A DNA stretch of 35,741 bases, from positions 1 through 35,741 of the forward strand of contig CALARG010000016.1 of the NCBI GenBank assembly GCA_937888635.1, read 5' to 3'. Made by a program: the position numbers and the translations under genes. Shown here piece after piece: positions 25,762 through 31,667 of the stretch; position 1 is the stretch's first letter; each line of letters begins with the position of its first letter. Source of the DNA: an uncultured Alphaproteobacteria bacterium (lineage in GTDB: Bacteria > Pseudomonadota > Alphaproteobacteria > Rs-D84). Under the pieces are notes generated by a model. The model ran no database searches and was not told the origin of the DNA. It saw only the letters and a list, made by a program, of their open reading frames with translations.

Positions 25762-25816
25762 ATTGTATATTATAATCTACAAACAGTCAATAAAAATCTG
25801 TATAATAAAATCTACA
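25762..25816 (-). promoter_or_regulatory. Leftward early promoter with two repressor-type operators
   Basis: Promoter on the minus strand: TTGACT (25785-25790), 17 nt, TACAAT (25762-25767). Operators: TGTATATTATAATCTACA at 25764-25781, covering spacer and -10, and TGTATAATAAAATCTACA at 25799-25816, upstream of -35. The first is an 18-bp palindrome with one mismatched pair. Binding would block RNA polymerase directly. Confidence 0.8.
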
Positions 25817-25882
25817 TGTAAAACAAAATAAAAAAGCACCGGCATAAAAACCAGCGCAATTACAGCAAAAAAATGATTTACA

Positions 25883-26296
25883 TCACAATCCCTTGGCGGA
25901 TAATATTTTATCTATTTTGTTTGTGCAAACTGCTGCGGCCGCTTCACCCGCGGCTTTTAATGAGTGTTCGTTTATATATTCTTGGCTTACCATCTGATTT
26001 GCTATACAATTGCAAAAATCCACGCCGGATGATTGTTTGATTAACGTGTTTTCTGTGTTCCCCACGCTTTTTATACAATACGCATAATATTCCGTATAAG
26101 AACCCCGTATTTTTAGATATTTTGGATGGTTGTCAAATGCCCACGATATTGCAGACAATACCAGAAACCCAATCCATACCCAATAATACACTGTCGCCGA
26201 CCAGTTCCGGCTTTTCTTTCTTATTTTATCTATGCACCATCGCGCAACGGCTATAACCACCGTACATAACGCTGCCGCAATGAAATTTATCAACAT
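25883..26296 (-). CDS. Two-helix membrane protein near the repressor, unknown
   Basis: 137 residues. Two membrane segments: LINFIAAALCTVVIAVARW and VWIGFLVLSAISWAF. The C-terminal 80 residues contain four Cys (AYCIKSV, DFCNCIANQ, AVCTNK). It is transcribed with the repressor, so it would be expressed in lysogeny. Genes in that place often alter the lysogen's surface or block superinfection; no motif proves this. Confidence 0.65.
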   Translation of the reverse strand: MLINFIAAALCTVVIAVARWCIDKIRKKSRNWSATVYYWVWIGFLVLSAISWAFDNHPKYLKIRGSYTEYYAYCIKSVGNTENTLIKQSSGVDFCNCIANQMVSQEYINEHSLKAAGEAAAAVCTNKIDKILSAKGL

Positions 26297-26374
26297 CTAT
26301 ATCACTCCTGTTCTGCCAAACAACCACGCGCCAATCGCTATTATTGCAATCATTGTGGTCATAAAATCCACCAT
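26297..26374 (-). CDS. 25-aa membrane peptide
   Basis: ATG at 26374 (or 26362) to TAG at 26297; it ends directly before the next start codon. The sequence is almost one hydrophobic helix (MTTMIAIIAIGAWLFGRTG). The second ATG has TGGTGGA upstream. Short, so only moderately certain, but it fills the gap between repressor and membrane gene exactly. Confidence 0.45.
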   Translation of the reverse strand: MVDFMTTMIAIIAIGAWLFGRTGVI

Positions 26375-26397
26375 TATCACATTGCCGCGGCGGCATA

Positions 26398-26736
26398 TTA
26401 TGCGGCTTTTGAAGTTTCTTTGTTTTTTTCTTTGCGCATCATCCGGATATAAACTATCACTTCGGTCTTTTCAAACTCGCTCAAACCGGCCAATAACTGC
26501 GACAATTCTATATCTGCGTCCGTCCGGTCGTATATCAAATCTTCAATCTGTACGCCCAGCCCCTTGGCAAACTTGGCTAATGTGTCCAATTGTGGTGCGG
26601 TTTTTAATTGCCCCATCTTGCCTAACTGCGTGCGCGTGGAAAAGTTGCATTTTTCGCAAATCGCCATATCTGTATTTAGTCCGGTCTTTTTGCCAAGCGC
26701 CCTGATTTTATTTTCAATCGCTTTATTGTCCAGCAT
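26398..26736 (-). CDS. XRE-family prophage repressor
   Basis: 112 residues. N-terminal helix-turn-helix: NTDMAICEKCNFSTRTQLGK then APQLDTLAKFAKGLGVQIED, the XRE/Cro-CI pattern. No LexA-type peptidase domain; the C-terminal half is a short helical oligomerisation region (SEFEKTEVIVYIRMMRK). The gene lies between the two operator pairs. With no self-cleavage domain, induction must work by another route, for example an antirepressor. AAAGGATAAACAAG precedes the ATG. Confidence 0.8.
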   Translation of the reverse strand: MLDNKAIENKIRALGKKTGLNTDMAICEKCNFSTRTQLGKMGQLKTAPQLDTLAKFAKGLGVQIEDLIYDRTDADIELSQLLAGLSEFEKTEVIVYIRMMRKEKNKETSKAA

Positions 26737-26759
26737 CTTGTTTATCCTTTGTTTTTATT

Positions 26760-26777
26760 TTACATTTTTCGCTCCTT
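26760..26777 (-). promoter_or_regulatory. Start-stop element in the repressor leader
   Basis: Minus strand: AAAGGAGC followed by ATG and directly TAA (26760-26765), about 24 nt upstream of the repressor start. A ribosome initiating there would terminate at once. May tune repressor translation; could also be chance. Confidence 0.35.
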
Positions 26778-26784
26778 TCTTTCT

Positions 26785-26837
26785 TGTATATTATAATCTA
26801 CTTTTTGCTTGAAATCTTGTATATTTTAATCTACAAT
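26785..26837 (+). promoter_or_regulatory. Rightward early promoter with two operators; repressor promoter on the other strand
   Basis: Plus strand: TTGAAA (26809-26814), 17 nt, TACAAT (26832-26837). Operators TGTATATTATAATCTACT (26785-26802) and TGTATATTTTAATCTACA (26818-26835). The first holds a TATAAT on the minus strand, usable as the -10 of the repressor's own promoter, whose -35 is weak. The two transcripts would be regulated by the same sites. Confidence 0.8.
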
Positions 26838-26860
26838 AGTAATAGCCATAGGGGGATAAC

Positions 26861-27079
26861 ATGAAACCAAAATCTTTTCACTGTGATTTTTTCTTTGTGT
26901 TTTTTGCTGGTGTTTTGGGGCTGATAATTGGCTCGGCCACACAAAAGACGCCAAATGAAATATGTATTTTTGACCCTGCGTTTAATCGCTGGGAATGCTG
27001 TGTAAATGTCGTTGATACAACACGCGGCTTAAAATGCGTCACCGGACAGCCGGTTCGTCTGTTGGATAATCTGCAATAG
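26861..27079 (+). CDS. Small membrane-anchored protein, first gene of the rightward early operon
   Basis: 72 residues, AGGGGG before the ATG. One membrane segment or signal anchor (FFFVFFAGVLGLIIGSAT), then about 45 residues with four Cys (EICIFDP, ECCVNV, KCVTG). Its role is unknown; the outer part may be disulphide-bonded in the periplasm. Confidence 0.6.
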   Translation: MKPKSFHCDFFFVFFAGVLGLIIGSATQKTPNEICIFDPAFNRWECCVNVVDTTRGLKCVTGQPVRLLDNLQ

Positions 27080-27089
27080 GGTGGGGCAC

Positions 27090-27491
27090 ATGTCTTTTGA
27101 TACAAATCGTCGTGCGTACAACTCAACTTTCCGTCCGGTGTCCAAAAAACGCCTTGCGCAAATGGCGGCCGGTACTTGGAAACCAAAACCACGCAAACCA
27201 ATGCGCGCAATGTCCGCAAAAATGAAACAACGTATTGCGGCATACACTGATGCGGCAACCGCCAAATGGGGGGCGCGCTGCTTTTTGTGCGGTCGTACGG
27301 CTGCACAAACAAAACTGGTCATCCATCATATGGACGGCCGCAAAAATGGCGACAATCCCGATCGCATGGTGCCACTGTGTGATGGTCGTTGCGGCTGTCA
27401 TGCGCACAACCATAACGGTATGGGCGACCCGCGCACACGGGAATTGAACGCTGAAATTGAACAAAAAATGACCCAAATGGGGGTCTTATAA
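27090..27491 (+). CDS. HNH-type zinc nuclease-like protein
   Basis: 133 residues from the ATG at 27090 (AGGGTGG upstream; a GTG at 27081 is the alternative). Motifs: CFLCG, then LVIHHMDGRKNGDNPDRMVPLC, then CGCHAHNH. The paired Cys and the HH...N...H layout is that of an HNH/endonuclease VII-type zinc-finger nuclease. Basic N-terminus. It could cut host or competitor DNA, or act in recombination. Active-site match is seen; role is inferred. Confidence 0.75.
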   Translation: MSFDTNRRAYNSTFRPVSKKRLAQMAAGTWKPKPRKPMRAMSAKMKQRIAAYTDAATAKWGARCFLCGRTAAQTKLVIHHMDGRKNGDNPDRMVPLCDGRCGCHAHNHNGMGDPRTRELNAEIEQKMTQMGVL

Positions 27492-27508
27492 TGGGGGGTA
27501 TATTACTT

Positions 27509-27826
27509 ATGGAACCACAAAAAACAAAACTGTATATCGCCGTGTCTATGCGCGGCAAAACTCGTGCTGAAATTATGGACTGTCTGCGCCGTGCTGCAAT
27601 TGATGCCGGCTACAATCCGGACGGCTGTGAATTTATAAACCTGTTGCCCGAAGATATCGCGACCAACAAAACGCCGGTGGAATGCTTGGGACTATCTATT
27701 GTCAATCTGGCACACGCCGACCATGTGATTATCGGCAAACCTGGCACCGGTACGGGCGTATCCTGCGAAGAATATATTTGCAACAAATACCGCATTCCAT
27801 ATACCAAGGTTGGATTTGAAAATTAA
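27509..27826 (+). CDS. Nucleoside 2-deoxyribosyltransferase-like (DUF4406-type) protein
   Basis: 105 residues from the ATG at 27509 (GGGGGG ten bases before it; an upstream ATG at 27491 overlaps the HNH stop). KLYIAVSMRGK at the start and ADHVIIGKPGTGTGVSCEEY near the end match the Rossmann-like NDT/DUF4406 fold, where the GTG-x-E part holds the catalytic Glu. It may act on nucleosides or on nucleotide second messengers. Activity inferred from fold only. Confidence 0.65.
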   Translation: MEPQKTKLYIAVSMRGKTRAEIMDCLRRAAIDAGYNPDGCEFINLLPEDIATNKTPVECLGLSIVNLAHADHVIIGKPGTGTGVSCEEYICNKYRIPYTKVGFEN

Positions 27827-27838
27827 AGGACAAGCAAA

Positions 27839-28066
27839 ATGGCTGATAAAATTTTTGACATAGATAAATTCATTGATACTGCGTTCCGGTATCACGCGCC
27901 AAACGAAGAACAAATCAAAAAATACGAAGAAATCCGCACTGCTGCGCGTGAATTTGCGCGCCTGATTGCCAAACATACCGCACAATCTGGCGAACAAATG
28001 CTTGCTTTGCGCGAACTGGAAACTGCTGTTATGTGGGCAAATGCTGCGATTGCGTTTCATGGATAA
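27839..28066 (+). CDS. Acb2/Tad1-hairpin family protein, putative anti-CBASS sponge
   Basis: 75 residues behind AAAGGACAAGC. The pattern RYHAPNEEQIKKYEEIRTAA followed by FARLIAKHTAQSGEQMLALR and LETAVMWANAAIA is the helical-hairpin signature of Acb2-type phage proteins. Acb2 of other phages forms hexamers and binds cyclic di- and trinucleotides, blocking CBASS effectors (established for that family). It is the last gene before a terminator in the rightward early operon, so it would be made early after infection. Binding here is inference from family. Confidence 0.75.
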   Translation: MADKIFDIDKFIDTAFRYHAPNEEQIKKYEEIRTAAREFARLIAKHTAQSGEQMLALRELETAVMWANAAIAFHG

Positions 28067-28112
28067 CGCATCGGCGCCGGCTCTGCACTAACACAGGGCT
28101 AACCTCGGTCGC

Positions 28113-28148
28113 CGGCATATCGGCTGCGCCAAAATATGCCGTTTTTTT
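28113..28148 (+). terminator. Terminator of the rightward early operon
   Basis: CGGCATAT (28113-28120) pairs with ATATGCCG (28134-28141), followed by seven T (28142-28148). Confidence 0.85.
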
Positions 28149-28226
28149 CATATCATGACCTGTCGGGGCAGGCCGGCGGGAAAAATCCTGACCCTTTGCA
28201 TTGATGTTGTCCTGTCCAATCGTGCC

Positions 28227-28268
28227 GTACCGGCGGGGGGATAAAAAATAGCCGGTACTTGATTTTTT
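28227..28268 (+). terminator. Second terminator-like hairpin before the integration genes
   Basis: GTACCGGC (28227-28234) and GCCGGTAC (28251-28258), then TTGATTTTTT. Perfect 8-bp stem, loop of 16 nt. It would isolate the recombinase gene from early transcription. The rest of the 220-nt gap holds only short GC-rich repeats (CCTGTCGGGGCAGG). Confidence 0.65.
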
Positions 28269-28286
28269 ACCAAAAAGGCGCTAAAA

Positions 28287-28565
28287 ATGGCTAGTAAGAT
28301 AGAATGCAGATTGTTAAGCATGGCTGCCGAACACGGTATAACCGTATCGGCCACCGAATTGCACGAAGGTGTTGAAAACCTTGTTGGCTTTCTGCGCACG
28401 GTAAAAAAATTAAAAGATGCACATGACGAACACTTGCGTAATTTTGGCTCGGATAAGTTCCGAAAGACAAGACAAAGAATACTCGCTGCCAGCGCAGGTA
28501 TCACGCCTATCAGAATATGCCACGCGGCGGCAAATGAAAATACTGCGCGAATTTGTGCTTATTGA
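28287..28565 (+). CDS. 92-aa ORF overlapping the recombinase start, unknown
   Basis: ATG at 28287. The first 43 residues (CRLLSMAAEHGITVSATELH, then VENLVGFLRTVKKLKDAHDE) look like a helical coding sequence. The last ~50 codons overlap the recombinase in another frame and look less natural. It may be a real small gene translationally coupled to the recombinase; by position a directionality factor is possible but unsupported by motifs. Confidence 0.45.
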   Translation: MASKIECRLLSMAAEHGITVSATELHEGVENLVGFLRTVKKLKDAHDEHLRNFGSDKFRKTRQRILAASAGITPIRICHAAANENTARICAY

Positions 28566-29925
28566 ATCCAGTACCGTTGGCGACCGTGCCAAATTCCTTG
28601 AATGCTTAAAATATTGTGTTGCCAATCGCGCTGCTTTATTGATTGACACAATTGACCGCGCCCAGCGTTCTTTTATGGAAATCCCACTTTTGGAAAAATA
28701 CCGAAAATCCGGACAATTGGAAATCCATTTTTGCCGCGAAAACATTGTTATAAACTCAGAATCCACCGGTTCTGAAATATTAATGTGGCACCAGGGCGTT
28801 TTAATGGCCGAAGCATACAGTTTGCATTTTAAGGAAAATGTCAAACGCTCCATATCGGCCAAGGTATTAAAGGGCGAATACCCTGGTCGCGGCCCATTGG
28901 GATACACAAATATTCGTACGCCGGACAACCGGTCTGACATTATATTTGATGCTGATGTTGCACCGCGCGTGCGTCAACTGTTTGAAAAATACGGTTCTGG
29001 CGATGTTTCGTTGGCCGGTCTAGTTAATTATGCGTTTGATATTGGTTTGCGCACTGTGGGTGGCGGAAAGTTGGCCAAAAGTCACATCCATAAAATAATT
29101 ATCAATCCGTTTTATTATGGGTATGCCAAATGGGGCAAACACGAATTTGAACACAAATATCCGCGCTTGATTGATTATTCGTTGTGGCGGCGTTGCAATG
29201 ATATTCTATCTGGCAAGAACCAGCATCGTGCCACGCGTTGGGGGTCAAAGGATTATTTATATCGTGGCCTTATCCGTGATGCATATTCAAAACGCGTTGT
29301 GACCACGGAACGAAAAAAAAACAAATACAACTATTTAATGACATGGGACGAAGGCGGCCGCCATGTCGCTGTCAATGAAGACATTGTTTCTGGACAAATC
29401 TACCGGATATTAAAACAGATACAGGTGCCACGCGCAGCCGTGTTGGATGTTGCCGAATACTTAAAATCGGCCAAGGAAATGGAATTTGAATACCATCGGC
29501 GCATAATTGCGGAATTGACCGCCGAATTAAACGAAACAGAACGCCGCAAGAAATCACTGTTGAATTTGTATCTGGACGGCAAAATTGTGGACGATACATA
29601 CACGGCCAAAGATTCGGAATTGCGCGAAACTGCATTGACGTTGCGCAATAAAATCAACGCACATGTGGCCTGCGACAATAACACAAACGATACAATCGTG
29701 GCAATATTCAATGCCGCCGCCAGCGCAGCAGATGTATTTTCGGACGAAAGTTCGGAAGTTGCCTTAAAACGCGACTTGTTAAAACGCATCTTCCGAACCC
29801 TTGAATTAAAAGAAAAAAACCTTTGTTATGACTTGAAATTTCCTTTCAATATGTTCATAACAAAGGTTCATTTGAATAACTGGCGCATCCAGAAGGATTC
29901 GAACCCTCAGTCTTCTGATCCGTAG
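28417..29925 (+). CDS. Large serine recombinase (integrase)
   Basis: 502 residues. Resolvase domain residues ~5-150: catalytic Ser in ARISSERQ (S14), GDRAKF and IDRAQRS carrying the usual Arg residues. Recombinase domain ~165-275 (GRGPLGYTNIR, HIHKIIINPFYYGYAKW). A region matching the zinc-ribbon domain (LYRGLIRDAYSKRVVTTER) lacks the expected Cys pairs. A coiled coil follows (~360-420). The last 14 residues (WRIQKDSNPQSSDP) and the stop are encoded by the antisense of tRNA-Arg. Integration into a tRNA gene is common for tyrosine integrases but less so for serine ones. Start at 28417 or 28423; neither has a strong ribosome site, and a stop lies just upstream in frame. Confidence 0.9.
   Translation: MHMTNTCVILARISSERQDKEYSLPAQVSRLSEYATRRQMKILREFVLIESSTVGDRAKFLECLKYCVANRAALLIDTIDRAQRSFMEIPLLEKYRKSGQLEIHFCRENIVINSESTGSEILMWHQGVLMAEAYSLHFKENVKRSISAKVLKGEYPGRGPLGYTNIRTPDNRSDIIFDADVAPRVRQLFEKYGSGDVSLAGLVNYAFDIGLRTVGGGKLAKSHIHKIIINPFYYGYAKWGKHEFEHKYPRLIDYSLWRRCNDILSGKNQHRATRWGSKDYLYRGLIRDAYSKRVVTTERKKNKYNYLMTWDEGGRHVAVNEDIVSGQIYRILKQIQVPRAAVLDVAEYLKSAKEMEFEYHRRIIAELTAELNETERRKKSLLNLYLDGKIVDDTYTAKDSELRETALTLRNKINAHVACDNNTNDTIVAIFNAAASAADVFSDESSEVALKRDLLKRIFRTLELKEKNLCYDLKFPFNMFITKVHLNNWRIQKDSNPQSSDP
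29813..29868 (-). terminator. tRNA-Arg terminator inside the recombinase gene
   Basis: AACCTTTGTTATGA (29818-29831) and TCATAACAAAGGTT (29855-29868) are perfect 14-bp arms; the loop holds a second small stem (TTGAAA/TTTCAA). On the minus strand the stem runs into seven T (29813-29819). It lies 12 nt after the tRNA 3' end. Confidence 0.9.
29881..29925. other. Probable prophage attachment site (tRNA 3' half)
   Basis: The recombinase frame passes from phage DNA into the tRNA exactly here. The core shared with the other prophage end should lie within this segment. The partner site is outside the window, so the exact core is not visible. Confidence 0.7.
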
Positions 29926-29957
29926 TCAGATGCTTTATCCAGTTAAGCTATGGATGC
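29881..29957 (-). tRNA. tRNA-Arg (anticodon ACG)
   Basis: 77 nt with encoded CCA. Acceptor GCATCCA/TGGATGC, discriminator G, anticodon stem TCTGA/TCAGA with loop CTACGGA, T-stem GAGGG/CCTTC with loop TTCGAAT. All arms pair, so the tRNA looks functional after prophage insertion. ACG (read as ICG) serves CGU/CGC/CGA codons. Confidence 0.97.
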
Positions 29958-29970
29958 AACGGATTGTTAT

Positions 29971-30000
29971 TTTATACATTTTTATTTAAAATGCAAGCAA
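29971..30000 (-). promoter_or_regulatory. tRNA-Arg promoter
   Basis: Minus strand TTGCTT (29995-30000), 18 nt, TATAAA (29971-29976), about 7-8 nt before the likely start of a short 5' leader. It sits between tdk and the tRNA on the host side. Confidence 0.55.
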
Positions 30001-30014
30001 AAATAATTATTTTT

Positions 30015-30593
30015 TTATCGCGTCTTTTGCTTGCCATGGTACAGTTCGTTATAATGATGACGACATACCGATTTATAGTTGCTGTCCCCCAGGGCAAACT
30101 GATCACCGGCGTGGATTACATTGCCTTGCGCGTCAAAGCGCAGGTGGTGTGTTGCCATCTTCATACAGCCATTAATCTGACAATTTGATTCCATGCGATG
30201 TAGTTTGGCGCCAACTTCAATCAATCGTTGGGACGCAGGGAATATTTTTTCGTTGCTGTCCGTCATCAAGCCATAGCACATTACAATCTTGCTCTGAGTG
30301 TCGGCAATGTGTACCAGTTTGTCTATGTCAGATGGGCTGAAAAACTGGACTTCATCAACCAGAACAACGCGTGTTTCTGGTGCGGGTGTATAGGTCTGTA
30401 AATTTGGCATTGCCATTGCGTCCCATTCCAGGCCGATGCGTGATACGATTTTTTGTTTGCCGAAGCGCGTGTCAAATGATGGTTTTATAACCTCGGTCTT
30501 GGTGCCGTTCTTGGTGAAATTGTGTGCGTTTATAATCAAGGCGGCGGATTTAGAACTGCTCATTACGCCATAGTGAAAATGCAAATTTGCCAT
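30015..30593 (-). CDS. tdk: Thymidine kinase, type II
   Basis: 192 residues, the usual length. P-loop GVMSSSKS at 9-16, DEVQFF at 80-85 with the catalytic Glu, the lasso and zinc site with Cys at 138, 143 and 177 and His at 180 (CQINGC, CRHH). Phosphorylates thymidine in the salvage pathway, cytosolic. AAGGAAA upstream. 24 nt after htpX, so probably one transcript. It lies on the host side of the tRNA. Confidence 0.93.
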   Translation of the reverse strand: MANLHFHYGVMSSSKSAALIINAHNFTKNGTKTEVIKPSFDTRFGKQKIVSRIGLEWDAMAMPNLQTYTPAPETRVVLVDEVQFFSPSDIDKLVHIADTQSKIVMCYGLMTDSNEKIFPASQRLIEVGAKLHRMESNCQINGCMKMATHHLRFDAQGNVIHAGDQFALGDSNYKSVCRHHYNELYHGKQKTR

Positions 30594-30617
30594 TTTATGT
30601 TTTCCTTTACTTTTCTT

Positions 30618-31565
30618 TTATTTAATATTCATTGATTCCAGACGTTCAATTCTTTTGTCAATTGGTGGGTGTGTCGCCATCAGGTCGCTGATAAATTCGC
30701 GTGGCGCAGAAGGGTTGGCAATGCAGGCAGATGACATTGATTTTACTTTGTCCAGGCATTCAACGCGCGAATCAGAACTGATTTTTTTCAGGGCGGATGC
30801 CAATGCGCCTGGATTTCGTGTTATGTGTGCGCCGGTTGCATCGGCCGCGTATTCGCGATTTCTGGATATTGCCATGCGCAGTAATGGGGTAATAATTCCA
30901 TTAAATACCATAAAGGCCAGCCATACCATTAGCAATACTGCTGCGCCGTTTCTGTTTTCTTGGTCGTCAGATGAATGGTGGTAATTGCCGTATACGATGT
31001 TGCGCCATATTATATCTGCGATAAACACAGTGACACCAACGCCCGTTATCAACAGCATGTCCAGTCTGATGTCGCGGTTGCCGATATGTGCCATTTCGTG
31101 CGCAATTACGCCGGACAGTTCGTTGCGATCTAGTTTCTTTATTATGCCTTGGGTCAGCGCAACCGATGCATCGCGTGGGGTGCGCCCTGTGGCAAAGGCG
31201 TTTAGTGAATTGTCATCTATGATATATACCCGTGGTGTTGGCAGGCCCGCCGCCAGGGCAACATTTTCAACCATGCGATATATTTCGCGATGTTCGTTGT
31301 TATCTGGGGATATCTCATGTGCGTGTGCCGCGCCCAGCATCATAGAATCGCCAAATGCCCATGATATCAACATCCATACAAAACATACTATAATTGTTGG
31401 CATGGCAACGGCAATTGTTGTTTCAATGGCCGATTCAATTGGAGATACCAGCCATGTAAATAAAAACACCAGGGCAATGAATATCAATGGAAATAACAAT
31501 ACCAGTAATGCGGTCTTGATATTGTTGCTGCGTATGTGGTCGTAAACTGTTTTGATTTGTGCCAT
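30618..31565 (-). CDS. htpX: Membrane zinc metallopeptidase HtpX
   Basis: 315 residues. Two N-terminal membrane helices (~17-40 and ~52-70), HEMAH at 156-160 with the third ligand in NREYAADA (Glu238), a further hydrophobic pair (~170-190 and ~208-230), and the family signature IDDNSLNAFATGR. HtpX degrades misfolded inner-membrane proteins. AAAGGGA precedes the ATG. Confidence 0.95.
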   Translation of the reverse strand: MAQIKTVYDHIRSNNIKTALLVLLFPLIFIALVFLFTWLVSPIESAIETTIAVAMPTIIVCFVWMLISWAFGDSMMLGAAHAHEISPDNNEHREIYRMVENVALAAGLPTPRVYIIDDNSLNAFATGRTPRDASVALTQGIIKKLDRNELSGVIAHEMAHIGNRDIRLDMLLITGVGVTVFIADIIWRNIVYGNYHHSSDDQENRNGAAVLLMVWLAFMVFNGIITPLLRMAISRNREYAADATGAHITRNPGALASALKKISSDSRVECLDKVKSMSSACIANPSAPREFISDLMATHPPIDKRIERLESMNIK

Positions 31566-31587
31566 TGTAAAATTTCCCTTTGGGGTA

Positions 31588-31617
31588 TTATTAGCAGAAA
31601 AATCTGAACAAATGCAA
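31588..31617 (-). promoter_or_regulatory. htpX promoter
   Basis: Minus strand TTGCAT (31612-31617), 18 nt, TAATAA (31588-31593). Gives a short leader of about 15-20 nt with the AAAGGGA site. Confidence 0.45.
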
Positions 31618-31654
31618 GTGTGGAAAGTTAGTGTTTTTTTCTTTTATTTTATGG

Positions 31655-31660
31655 TATAAT
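31655..31660 (+). promoter_or_regulatory. Extended -10 promoter, probably leaderless transcript
   Basis: TATAAT with TGG directly upstream (extended -10) and only 7 nt to the ATG at 31668. No clear -35 and no ribosome site. The transcript would start at or next to the ATG. Confidence 0.6.
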
Positions 31661-31667
31661 TGTGGGC

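Noticed and set aside
28227..28268. GTACCGGC inverted repeat as attP
   Set aside because: The tRNA junction at the other end of the recombinase explains the attachment site; the repeat has a T-run and reads better as a terminator.
1..29880. Diversity-generating retroelement, as in BPP-1-like phages
   Set aside because: No reverse transcriptase, template repeat or variable repeat is visible in the window; the tail tip gene is outside it.
30015..30593. Thymidine kinase as phage cargo
   Set aside because: It lies on the host side of the tRNA and forms a tight pair with htpX.
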